Assembly (NCBI GenBank): GCA_944323825.1
Contig: CALUTY010000005.1
Location: 147,497 to 211,496 of the forward strand
DNA length: 64,000 nucleotides
Direction: 5' to 3'
DNA from: an uncultured Bacteroidales bacterium
Lineage (GTDB): Bacteria; Bacteroidota; Bacteroidia; Bacteroidales; UBA932
A program made the position numbers and the translations under genes. Shown here piece by piece: positions 53,432 to 61,170 of this stretch. Every line of letters starts with the position of its first letter. Position 1 is the first letter of the stretch. A model generated the notes under the pieces. That model made no database searches. It was not told the origin of the DNA and worked only from the letters and a program-made list of their open reading frames with translations.

Positions 53432-53812
53432 ATGATTGTACTTGAAACTCAGGAAATCTCGCCAGACGGCAATAATACGAGATATGTTACAGCCGTCACA
53501 CAGACTGTCATAAAAGCTGTGGATGCCCAGGGGTATCCATATTACTACAGCAGGGACAATGGCAAATTGAGATGCTCAGCACAGTCATCAAGGATAATGG
53601 AGGACAGAACATTATTCGGCTTGTCAAGGATAGAAGGCCATGTGGCAAGATATGGATATTCCCCTGTTGTGCTCGGCAGGTTCACATGGAATGGCGGCTT
53701 GCGGCCTTATCTTAACGCCGACAACACTATAAACCCGCAATGGAAACGGCCAGACGGGGCATCCGTTCAAATCAAGGCGATTAAGGGTATCAGGATAAAA
53801 AAGATCAAATAA
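53432..53812 (+). CDS. Unknown 126-residue protein
   Basis: A small protein with no recognised domain. The N-terminus (YVTAVTQTVIKAVDAQGYPYYYSRDNGKLRCS) looks beta-rich and is followed by YGYSPVVLGRFTWNGGLRPYLN and a very basic end (KAIKGIRIKKIK). No signal peptide or membrane helix. It is 4 bp after the RecA-like gene, so the two are likely co-translated and may work together. The basic tail suggests nucleic-acid contact, but that is a guess. Confidence 0.6.
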   Translation: MIVLETQEISPDGNNTRYVTAVTQTVIKAVDAQGYPYYYSRDNGKLRCSAQSSRIMEDRTLFGLSRIEGHVARYGYSPVVLGRFTWNGGLRPYLNADNTINPQWKRPDGASVQIKAIKGIRIKKIK

Positions 53813-53818
53813 AAACCG

Positions 53819-53826
53819 TAACTTTG
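53819..53826 (+). promoter_or_regulatory. Candidate internal -7 box before the AT-rich gene
   Basis: TAACTTTG about 68 bp before the ATG at 53895 and 5 bp before the small ORF at 53832. Confidence 0.35.
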
Positions 53827-53831
53827 ATAAG

Positions 53832-53882
53832 ATGAAACTGACCATAGACAATAACACGCATATTAAATTTCAAACACATTAA
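53832..53882 (+). CDS. 16-codon small ORF, possible gene remnant
   Basis: ATG at 53832 opens a 16-residue frame starting MKLTID. The beginning resembles the start of the metallo-beta-lactamase gene at 54522 (MKITIH), with 13 of 18 bases alike and AAG before both ATGs. It may be the displaced 5' end of that gene, left behind when the AT-rich nuclease-like gene was inserted, or a leader peptide. The match is short, so chance is possible. Confidence 0.2.
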   Translation: MKLTIDNNTHIKFQTH

Positions 53883-53894
53883 AATTAAAAGATT

Positions 53895-54515
53895 ATGAAC
53901 TCTGAAATCGAAAAGATCAAAGAAAATATTGATGAAGTAACTGAAAAGACTTTTAAAGTTATCAAGCAGGTTTATGATTATCAAAGGGAATCAAATCCTA
54001 AGAAAAGTAAAATGTGGTCGGAAGTGGGTTCTCGAATCATATTCCCGAAATATTCCGAGCATCGCAAATCAGAAGAAATAGACAGAATCAGCGAGCAGGA
54101 GTTGAGATTTGTTTTTGTTGAGCAGTTGATACTATATGCAAACGAAAATAAGCTCGACATATACTATTCTGTAGAAACTCCTACCGATGGCCGTTATAAA
54201 TTTTCAGGTGTCGAGAAACCAGAAAAATCAGACTACGGCGTTTCTGCAAGGACAGATTTGTCAATCCACGACAAAGATTTCAAAAGAATTTGCCTTATTG
54301 AATTTAAGAATCCAAAGGCATCAAATTACGAAAAGGATATTCTGAAACTTGATCAAGAAACCTCTGATTTGAAATATTTTATTCAGATCATCAAAAATTA
54401 CGACAAGCGAACAATTAATAAACTGGCAAAAATGACAGAGAAAATGAGTTCCGCTCGTATCGAATATAGATGCTACTGTCTTGAAAAAGGTAAGCTATAT
54501 CCATTTGACAAATAA
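53895..54515 (+). CDS. PD-(D/E)XK-like protein in AT-rich DNA
   Basis: A 206-residue protein. SEQELRFVFVEQLILYA and ARTDLSIHDKDFKRICLIEFKNPKA give the Glu, Asp and ExK pattern of the PD-(D/E)XK nuclease fold (near 70-160). Its DNA is clearly more AT-rich than both neighbours and rich in AAA/GAA codons, so it seems recently acquired. It lies between the 126-residue gene and the beta-CASP gene (6-bp gap), and may be a cargo gene rather than a core part. Confidence 0.6.
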   Translation: MNSEIEKIKENIDEVTEKTFKVIKQVYDYQRESNPKKSKMWSEVGSRIIFPKYSEHRKSEEIDRISEQELRFVFVEQLILYANENKLDIYYSVETPTDGRYKFSGVEKPEKSDYGVSARTDLSIHDKDFKRICLIEFKNPKASNYEKDILKLDQETSDLKYFIQIIKNYDKRTINKLAKMTEKMSSARIEYRCYCLEKGKLYPFDK

Positions 54516-54521
54516 TTTAAG

Positions 54522-55805
54522 ATGAAAATCACTATCCACCGCGGAATAAACCAGATAGGAGGCTGTATAACAGAGATACAGTCTTCCTCCGGGACAAAAA
54601 TCCTTATCGATCTCGGACACAACCTGCCGGATGCAGACGGTCAGGCGGAAGACGAATATGATGTGCCGGAAAATCTTGACCGTCTCCTTGAAGGGGTCTC
54701 GGCGATATTTTACACACATTACCACGGGGATCATATCGCTTTTGAAGCTGCCGTTGCAAAGAAAGGCATTGACCAGTATCTCGGACGGCTGGCGAAATTG
54801 GTCAAGCTGAAATTCTATGCCCACATGAAAAATGTCCCTCATGAAGAAAGCCGAAAAAAATATGAGGCTGCATTCCAGGCTGTTCAGAATTTCAAGGAAT
54901 ATCGTAAGGATCAGACCGTCCGGGCGGGAGACATAAAAATTACGCCATATTATGTAAGTCATTCGGCTGCAGATGCATATATGTTCGTAATAGAATGTGA
55001 CGGAAAGAAAGTCCTGCATACCGGGGATTTCAGAGACCATGGTTATCTCGGCAAAAATCTTTCCGGCACATTGAGCAAGTATGTGGTCAGAAAAAGGATA
55101 GATGTACTCATAACCGAAGGTACGATGCTTTCCAGAGGCAACGAAATAATGATGCCCGAAAAGGACCTGCAACAAAGGGCATATGAGCTGATGTCCCGAT
55201 ACAAATATGCATTTGTGTTATGTTCTTCCACTGATCTGGACAGGCTTGCATCATTTTATCAGGCCACAGCACGGCATCAGGACAGACTGTTTATTGCCGA
55301 CAGCTATCAATGCAAACTATTGAAGCTGTTTTCCAATTGTCTGGGCCGGAAAATTCCGGAATACTGTTTTCCTGATGCCCGTCAGTTTGACGGGGCACTA
55401 CAGCAAACCATGGTTGAATCAGGATTCACCATGATCGTAAGGAATTCGTCAAAATTCCAGGAATGGCTGAAATCATTGCTCCCGCAGCTTCCCAAAGAAG
55501 ACACTGTACTCATATATTCCCAATTCATGGGTTACATCACTTCCAGGGATAAGGCATACAATGAATCTTTGGACAAATTCATACATTCGTACGACTGGAA
55601 TCATGAGTACCTGCATACATCCGGACATGCTTCGCAGGAAACCCTTGCGAAGGTATGCAACATGGTCAATCCGGCTGCCGCAATCATTCCCATACACAAG
55701 GAGGACGGAAGCGACTTCAAATCCCTTGACATCGATAATGCATTGAAAGACAAGGTCGTGGAGCATGATACAATTGTGGATGGCATTGAAATACATGTGC
55801 TATGA
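54522..55805 (+). CDS. Beta-CASP metallo-beta-lactamase protein (RNase J-like)
   Basis: A 427-residue MBL-fold protein. The metal site is THYHGDH (near 67), then SHSAADAYMF and HTGDFRDH; TEGTML follows. The inserted middle (about 215-330, VLCSSTDLDRLASFYQATA) fits a beta-CASP domain, and LHTSGHASQETLAKVCNMVNPAAAIIPIHKEDG is the RNase J/CPSF C-terminal motif. Such enzymes cut or chew RNA. In this cluster it could trim damaged RNA ends or act as the damaging nuclease. It shares an ATGA overlap with the next gene. Confidence 0.85.
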   Translation: MKITIHRGINQIGGCITEIQSSSGTKILIDLGHNLPDADGQAEDEYDVPENLDRLLEGVSAIFYTHYHGDHIAFEAAVAKKGIDQYLGRLAKLVKLKFYAHMKNVPHEESRKKYEAAFQAVQNFKEYRKDQTVRAGDIKITPYYVSHSAADAYMFVIECDGKKVLHTGDFRDHGYLGKNLSGTLSKYVVRKRIDVLITEGTMLSRGNEIMMPEKDLQQRAYELMSRYKYAFVLCSSTDLDRLASFYQATARHQDRLFIADSYQCKLLKLFSNCLGRKIPEYCFPDARQFDGALQQTMVESGFTMIVRNSSKFQEWLKSLLPQLPKEDTVLIYSQFMGYITSRDKAYNESLDKFIHSYDWNHEYLHTSGHASQETLAKVCNMVNPAAAIIPIHKEDGSDFKSLDIDNALKDKVVEHDTIVDGIEIHVL

Positions 55806-56398
55806 GTCAGAAACTGGATTTGAACTATCCTTACGGGACTTTCTGGCGCGGGATTGTCAGATGGAGCCGGGAAGGAGAGATAGATTTGAAAAGTGATGAA
55901 GGCATAGCCAGGATCAATGCTCTCCTGAAAATCATCTGCCATTCCCCGGCATTCGACTGCTATGACGGCAATTTCAACGGCTTGCCACTCGATGCTGTTG
56001 CAGGCAGTCTGAATATTGACCTTGAAGCCGGAGAATACCACTCAGACTATCCCCATAGTTACAGGATAGAACTGATTGAATCCTTTGCCCAGGCGCAGGA
56101 ATACAGGAAGTATGCCCCTGACTGGTGCATACTCCAGTCTGAATTTGCATACGACGAACATGCAGGCTATGGAAAGAACCGCATTTATTTCTGCATCCGG
56201 GACGATATGGAGAAAGTTCCGGCATTTCCCGGCAAGGATTATCCGCACGATGAATACGGGTACTCCTTGATCGCAGTTATAACCGCTCCTGACGGAGAAA
56301 TCCTTTCCATAACCTCACGATGGAATTATGGTGACGATGAAAATGACGATTTCCTGACACGGGAGCAACTGCACGAATTATTGCCGGATACATTCTGA
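55802..56398 (+). CDS. Unknown 198-residue protein
   Basis: A soluble, acidic protein without recognised domain. It starts LDLNYPYGTFWRGIVRWSREGEIDL, contains an aromatic-rich centre (YHSDYPHSYRIELIESFAQAQEYRKYAPDWCILQ) and ends ITSRWNYGDDENDDFLTREQLHELLP. It overlaps the beta-CASP gene by 4 bp and precedes rtcB by 50 bp, so it is likely part of the RNA-processing unit. The conserved-looking SRWN end could be a functional site, but this is only by eye. Confidence 0.6.
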   Translation: MSQKLDLNYPYGTFWRGIVRWSREGEIDLKSDEGIARINALLKIICHSPAFDCYDGNFNGLPLDAVAGSLNIDLEAGEYHSDYPHSYRIELIESFAQAQEYRKYAPDWCILQSEFAYDEHAGYGKNRIYFCIRDDMEKVPAFPGKDYPHDEYGYSLIAVITAPDGEILSITSRWNYGDDENDDFLTREQLHELLPDTF

Positions 56399-56400
56399 TG

Positions 56401-56416
56401 TCCGGCATTTTCCGGA
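56401..56416. repeat. Small inverted repeat before rtcB
   Basis: TCCGG (56401-56405), 6-base loop, CCGGA (56412-56416), in the 50-bp gap before rtcB. It is also part of a TTCCGGAA palindrome. No -7 box is seen, so rtcB is probably read from upstream. Confidence 0.3.
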
Positions 56417-56448
56417 ATTCGTATCACGTAAAAACACTTGAATAGCTT

Positions 56449-57648
56449 ATGACAATCTCAGGAAAATACGCTGCCGCTGAAATTTTTACCGACAATATTG
56501 AAGAGGCGGCCTTGCAATGGGTCAAGGAGCAATGCAACCACCCTGCATTCGAGGGCATCAGAATCCTGCAGATGCCGGATGTACATGCAGGAAATTCATG
56601 TAATGTAGGTACGGTTTACAAAATAGGCACATACGTCAATCCTGACCATGTCGGCGTGGATATCGGCTGTACGATTTCCATGCATCGGCTTTCGGAGACT
56701 GTCAATCCGGCCGATTTTCCTCTTCTTGACCACAGGATACGTGAAACTGTGCCGACAGGTACTGAAATATGCGTAAAAAACAGTATCAACGAGAAAGACC
56801 TGTTCCGTTTCTTGAATACGCAATATCAGAAAGCCCGCTCAAGCGCGCCTGATCTCATCAATGAAGCGCCCCGCATAGATGCCCGTTTCATATCCGACTT
56901 CTGCCGCAGGATAAAATTGCAGGAGGGCATTTTCTACAAAAGCCTCGGCACTCTCGGCGGCGGCAACCATTTTATAGAATACGGCGAAGATGCGGAATCC
57001 GGTGAAGGCTGGCTGACAATCCATTGCGGCTCACGGAATCTGGGAGTAAAAGTCGCAAATTATTGGCATAACATAGCGAACAATCCCAAAAGAACGGAAT
57101 ATATCGGGTATCTGTGGGGTGATGCCCTGACAGGGTATTTGTCCGACATGGTTATTGCCCAGGCTTACGCGATTTTCAACCACGACACGATAAGGGACAG
57201 GATATTTGCAATACTCAGAAAACTGTGCAAGGCAAAATGTACGGAATCAATATATACAACCCACAATTACATTTCCGTAACCGAAGAATTTCCCATGCTT
57301 CGGAAAGGGGCCATCAATGCTTCACAGAACAGGAAAGTATGCATCCCGTTCAATATGCGGGACGGTATAGCCATCTGCATGGGGAAAGGTAATGCGCAAT
57401 GGCTTGACAGTGCTCCCCATGGAGCCGGACGCAAAATGACCAGGAATCAGGCCAGGAAACAGATTCCGCTTTCGGAATACGAATCCGCAATGACAGGAAT
57501 TTTTTCGACCTCGGTCTGCACGGAAACTCTTGACGAGTCACCGCAGGCATACAAGTCCGCAGATGGAATCCTGTCTCTGATAACACCGACAGTGGATGTC
57601 ATATCTTTTGTCAAGCCAAAATTCAACATCAAAGACACCGGGAAATGA
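56449..57648 (+). CDS. rtcB: RNA ligase RtcB
   Basis: A 399-residue RtcB. Metal and catalytic residues are present: MPDVHAG (near 42), VGVDIGCT with Asp71 and Cys74, GGNHF His174, IHCGS His192, a THNYI His272, and the guanylylated His324 in SAPHGAGR. It joins RNA 3'-phosphate or 2',3'-cyclic phosphate to 5'-OH with GTP and manganese. HCGSRNLG and DIGCT differ from the E. coli text (HSGSRG, DIGCG) and suggest the RtcB2-like branch paired with PrfH. It overlaps prfH by 4 bp (ATGA). Confidence 0.93.
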   Translation: MTISGKYAAAEIFTDNIEEAALQWVKEQCNHPAFEGIRILQMPDVHAGNSCNVGTVYKIGTYVNPDHVGVDIGCTISMHRLSETVNPADFPLLDHRIRETVPTGTEICVKNSINEKDLFRFLNTQYQKARSSAPDLINEAPRIDARFISDFCRRIKLQEGIFYKSLGTLGGGNHFIEYGEDAESGEGWLTIHCGSRNLGVKVANYWHNIANNPKRTEYIGYLWGDALTGYLSDMVIAQAYAIFNHDTIRDRIFAILRKLCKAKCTESIYTTHNYISVTEEFPMLRKGAINASQNRKVCIPFNMRDGIAICMGKGNAQWLDSAPHGAGRKMTRNQARKQIPLSEYESAMTGIFSTSVCTETLDESPQAYKSADGILSLITPTVDVISFVKPKFNIKDTGK

Positions 57649-58250
57649 AAAAGTATATCCAGATAACAGCAGGAAGAGGCCCTGTAGAATGTGCCAGAGC
57701 CGTCACACTTGTCTGCCGGGAAATTTGCCGGGCAGTTCCCGGACTGGCAGTATTTGATATGGAACCGCATAAATCCGAACCGGATTGCCATATGTCAATA
57801 ACCCTTGTTTCTGAAAAAGAGATTCCGCCGACGGTGGCTTCAGAATGGGAGGGCACGGTGCTTTGGCAGTCTACGGCCAATCCATACCGGCCAGGGCACA
57901 GACGCAAGAATTGGTTTGTAGGAGTTCATTTTATTGATGAACTGGAACTGCCGGAAATAGATGAAAAAGACATTGCCTATTCTTCATGCCGCTCAGGCGG
58001 GAAAGGAGGGCAAAATGTCAATAAAGTGGAAACGGCAGTAAGGGCGACACACATTCCGACAGGAGTTTCAGTTAAATGCGACGACGAGAGATCCCAGTTC
58101 CAGAACAGGAACAAGGCAAGGGAAAGGCTGCTGCTGAAATTGCTTGCCATGCAGGACGATGCGAAGAATGTCCAAAATAAGGAAAACTGGAACAGGCATG
58201 ATTCTCTCGTCAGAGGAAATCCTGTCAAAAAATTCTCCGGTTCATTATGA
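57645..58250 (+). CDS. prfH: Release factor homologue PrfH
   Basis: A 201-residue protein with the release-factor GGQ domain: [24 protein letters not shown] (GGQ at 121-123) and a C-terminal basic helix [18 protein letters not shown]. It lacks the stop-codon-reading domain of RF1 and RF2, and the PrfH-type N-terminus ([14 protein letters not shown]) is present. Reports on E. coli describe PrfH as freeing peptide from ribosomes with cut 16S rRNA so that its RtcB partner can seal the cut. The ATGA overlap with rtcB supports the pair. Confidence 0.93.
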   Translation: MKKYIQITAGRGPVECARAVTLVCREICRAVPGLAVFDMEPHKSEPDCHMSITLVSEKEIPPTVASEWEGTVLWQSTANPYRPGHRRKNWFVGVHFIDELELPEIDEKDIAYSSCRSGGKGGQNVNKVETAVRATHIPTGVSVKCDDERSQFQNRNKARERLLLKLLAMQDDAKNVQNKENWNRHDSLVRGNPVKKFSGSL

Positions 58251-58345
58251 CCGGTAAATTTTGGCCAATCTTGTCACAAAGTTGTCCTTTGACGAACTCA
58301 TAGACTGTTATTTCAGAATCCCCTGAATGCAAGCCTTGCAATCAC

Positions 58346-58359
58346 GAGGACATGTCCTC
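58346..58359. promoter_or_regulatory. Perfect 14-bp palindrome at the vWA promoter
   Basis: GAGGACA-TGTCCTC is a perfect palindrome, ending 9 bp before the -7 box. It occupies the region where the -33 element should lie, and no TTTG is present there, so a dimeric regulator may activate or repress. The regulator is unknown; the WYL protein of the cluster is one candidate. Confidence 0.55.
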
Positions 58360-58368
58360 CATTACCGA

Positions 58369-58376
58369 TACCTTTG
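58369..58376 (+). promoter_or_regulatory. Candidate -7 box of the vWA gene
   Basis: TACCTTTG, 26 bp before the ATG at 58403, so the vWA gene can be transcribed separately from rtcB-prfH. Confidence 0.55.
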
Positions 58377-58402
58377 TACGCAACAATCAAAACACTCTTG
58401 CT

Positions 58403-59089
58403 ATGGAAAAGGAAATCAGAACAGCCAATGTCTACAATCTCATCATCCTTGACGAATCGGGATCGATGCACTCAATCTACTCCCAGGCACTTTCCGCCCT
58501 CAATGAGACCCTCAACGGAATCAGGAATACCCAGGCGGAGTATCCGCAACAGCATCATTTCGTATCCATCATAACCTTCGAGGGCCATGGTATAGGCGCA
58601 GTAAAGGTACGCAGAGACCGCGTTCCTGTGGAGAAGGTCGAGGATATGACGGAGAAAGACTACAGGCCCGGAGGATGCACCCCACTGTATGACGCGATGG
58701 GTTCAGCCATCACCAGTCTATCGAAGGTAGTGTCCGAGGGAGATGCCGTCCTTGTGACGGTCATCACCGACGGAGAGGAGAACTCATCGCAGGAATACTC
58801 AGGGACAGCCGTCAAGTCATTGGTATCGCAGATGAGGGAGAAAGGATGGACATTTGCCTACATAGGTGCCAACCAGGATGCAGTAGAAACGGCAAGGGAT
58901 CTTAACATCTCCAACGCACTTAACTACGATGCAACCCCGGAGGGTATCGCCAAGATGTCCGTGAGGTGGGAAAAAGCAAGAAAGAAATTTGCACGAAAAG
59001 TCCAGTGGTGCCTTGAGGAAGGAGCAGCCGCCCCGATGGCCAGTTTCAGGGGTATCTTCGAAGATGACGGGAATGAAGAGAAGGAATAG
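58403..59089 (+). CDS. Von Willebrand factor A domain protein
   Basis: A 228-residue single-domain vWA protein. The MIDAS motif is DESGSM (residue 17 on), the second ligand is in GGCTPLYDAMG and the third in VITDGEENSS. It has no signal peptide, so cytosolic. vWA domains mediate metal-dependent protein contacts, for example in MoxR chaperone systems and Ro60 RNA-binding proteins. ATG at 58403 is chosen because the promoter lies between it and an earlier ATG at 58352. Its own promoter and palindrome suggest separate control. Confidence 0.88.
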   Translation: MEKEIRTANVYNLIILDESGSMHSIYSQALSALNETLNGIRNTQAEYPQQHHFVSIITFEGHGIGAVKVRRDRVPVEKVEDMTEKDYRPGGCTPLYDAMGSAITSLSKVVSEGDAVLVTVITDGEENSSQEYSGTAVKSLVSQMREKGWTFAYIGANQDAVETARDLNISNALNYDATPEGIAKMSVRWEKARKKFARKVQWCLEEGAAAPMASFRGIFEDDGNEEKE

Positions 59090-59095
59090 ACGGAA

Positions 59096-59848
59096 TCATT
59101 CCCAGATGACCAGGGAACGGTCGAGAGCTATACCCTTGGCAGCGCCCTGGTTTCCATCGATGTAGTAAAACCTGGCAATGCGGTCGTCTACTGCGTTTCT
59201 GAAAGCTTTCTTCACCTTTGAGACCTTCTCGTTGATGGAATTGTCGAGAGGGTTTGTAAGACTTACTATGCTTCGTCGTATAGCTACGATGTCAGTGCGA
59301 TCGGTGATTGTCAGATAAAGTTCCTCCAGTTCTGCGGCATGTTCCGACAGCTCCTTGAAACGTATGCCTTCCGGATGCCTGAGAAAAAGCAGGTAGACGG
59401 CCTTTGTGAGAGTGTCCATCCGAACCTCCCTGAAGTCAAAGTCGTCGAGGATAATTTCCTTTCGGCAGGTAATTCTCAAATGGCTGAGCTTCACCTTGTA
59501 TGAGAGCACCGCCTCGATCTGTTCGATGGTAACTCCATACCTGCGCCGGATATCTTCGATTTCCTTCATCACCATATCCGCAAGATCCTCAGGAATCTCA
59601 TCTGTCCTCTCATCAGTGGACACGTATGGTGCTGCAGGTACATCAGGAATGGATATTTCCCCGAAACAACATACTTCCGATATCGGGGCGAAGTCCATAT
59701 CTGTTTCCTGTATCAGTGGGATGTTGCCTCTGACCGATAAACAGCAAGGCTCCCGTAAGTCATTAATGGCAAGTCCCGGGAAGAAATACTCCAGTGCCTG
59801 AGGTGACAACTCGTCGAGAGCTCTCAAGATATGTCGTCTGTCCGTCAT
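59096..59848 (-). CDS. Unknown 250-residue protein, tail-to-tail with vWA
   Basis: A soluble protein without named domain. The N-terminal third is acidic and Pro-rich; the centre holds ADMVMKEIEDIRRRYGVTIEQIEAVLSYKVKLSHLRIT; the C-terminal half (MDTLTKAVYLLFLRHPEGIRFKELSEH, NPLDNSINEKVSKVKKAFRN, ARFYYIDGNQGAAKGIALDRSLVIWE) reads like a winged-helix-like domain seen in other Bacteroidetes proteins. It converges on the vWA gene with 6 bp between. Function unknown. Confidence 0.6.
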   Translation of the reverse strand: MTDRRHILRALDELSPQALEYFFPGLAINDLREPCCLSVRGNIPLIQETDMDFAPISEVCCFGEISIPDVPAAPYVSTDERTDEIPEDLADMVMKEIEDIRRRYGVTIEQIEAVLSYKVKLSHLRITCRKEIILDDFDFREVRMDTLTKAVYLLFLRHPEGIRFKELSEHAAELEELYLTITDRTDIVAIRRSIVSLTNPLDNSINEKVSKVKKAFRNAVDDRIARFYYIDGNQGAAKGIALDRSLVIWE

Positions 59849-60219
59849 TGGTTACGCGTGTTTCTGTAAAAATACGAATTATCCCTGGAAATCCGACACT
59901 TATGTGTACTAAAGTATCGCTCTCCCGGCATTTCACTGGAATTGGTATGGTCAGCATCGAATGCACCAGAAACGGGAACCGAGAAGAACAAAAGAGAAAA
60001 CCCTCAAAACCATCAGAGAATCCCCCCTAAAAATCACTGATTTCAACTCCAAAATTTCTTACAAAATAAGGGTAGTATTCCTCCACGTTGAATTTATTCA
60101 AATATTCATATAACTATTTAATTATCAATATAGTTGTTTTTAGCAGAACATGGTAAAGGTAAAAAATAAGGCAAACTCTAAAACCTGCAAAATATTGCAA
60201 ATTCCTATACAACAGTCTA
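59849..60219. other. AT-rich gene-poor gap
   Basis: This 371-bp stretch separates two leftward genes. It turns strongly AT-rich after about 60000. It has small inverted repeats (TTGAA-TTTA-TTCAA at 60088-60101 and TGCAA-AATA-TTGCA at 60186-60199) and no convincing gene, tRNA or attachment site. It may be an old boundary of an acquired segment. Confidence 0.5.
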
Positions 60220-61170
60220 TTACCTATGATTAATTTTCCACAATGCCATCGGATGGGATGCTATCCTGCGTAGGATTTCCTCCTCGTCTTGGAATAAGAG
60301 TTCTGGTCTATAACTGCCATTGTTGAACTGCTCTATGAATTCCAGATCCCTATCGTCAAAGCGCATAAGGACCGGCAGGAAATCCATTACACGCTTCTTT
60401 GCCGATTCAAAATCAAATTTCTCCGATTTCCGCAGGACTGGCAAAAGACTTGCCCTTATCTGGGCAAATCTGATTCGTTCTATAGCACTGAAATCGTATT
60501 GGGACATCGGAGGACGGGAGCCGCCGACAGCAAGATAACACAAGACTACCTTTCGGAGCAGAGTATAGTCATCGGGTGAAATGATCCCGGACTCTATCAT
60601 ATTGTTCACATCATAAAGGTCCCTTGAGGCCGAGCGTTCAATGAGTGCCTTTATTTTGCTGCCAAACAGTTCAAGCGGGGCAAGAGCCAAGATTTCAGTT
60701 ACTTCGAGATACGGAATATTTACACAGGCTTTGACAGGTTCATAGATATGCACACGCATCAGATAGTTTATCTCTATCTTGATATTATCCCTGTTCCCAG
60801 CTGTGTTGATGTATGTGAAAACCCATGAATCGAGGGCATGTGGGCTTTTGCTGCCGGGATGGAGCGAATATCCGTTGGCTTGCATATAGCCCATAACTGC
60901 CGCACTGATTGACTTCCTGTCCGCCATCATCGTATCACGGTCGCACTCATTGTCATAATCAAGGTCTATGTCAACGGACAGCCTGGGCATTTCAAATACG
61001 GTCAGGTTGATTGCCGTACCTCCTTTCAGCACAAGTTTGTCCTTGGTCAGACTATTGGTGTTCAGGAATGTCAGGATGCCGGATAGACGGATGACTTTTT
61101 CAAGGTTGTCCCTGATAAATCCCGTTTCCTGCGCAATACATTCCAGTTTATTTTTGTCATACGATTTCAT
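60220..61170 (-). CDS. AbiEii-type nucleotidyltransferase toxin
   Basis: A 316-residue protein of the AbiEii family (PF08843). KLVLKGGTAINLTVFEMPRLSVDIDLDYD is the nucleotidyltransferase core (GGT, then the DxD pair near 60-66). AbiEii toxins block growth, in known cases by modifying tRNA, and give phage-triggered abortive infection. It overlaps the AbiEi antitoxin by 14 bp. The frame is open upstream but MKSYDKNKLE at 61170 matches the normal start. Exact RNA target unknown. Confidence 0.85.
   Translation of the reverse strand: MKSYDKNKLECIAQETGFIRDNLEKVIRLSGILTFLNTNSLTKDKLVLKGGTAINLTVFEMPRLSVDIDLDYDNECDRDTMMADRKSISAAVMGYMQANGYSLHPGSKSPHALDSWVFTYINTAGNRDNIKIEINYLMRVHIYEPVKACVNIPYLEVTEILALAPLELFGSKIKALIERSASRDLYDVNNMIESGIISPDDYTLLRKVVLCYLAVGGSRPPMSQYDFSAIERIRFAQIRASLLPVLRKSEKFDFESAKKRVMDFLPVLMRFDDRDLEFIEQFNNGSYRPELLFQDEEEILRRIASHPMALWKINHR

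Noticed and set aside
60088..60199. Small inverted repeats as a recombination attachment site
   Set aside because: The arms are only 5 bp, there is no integrase gene in the window, and no matching repeat was noticed at another boundary.
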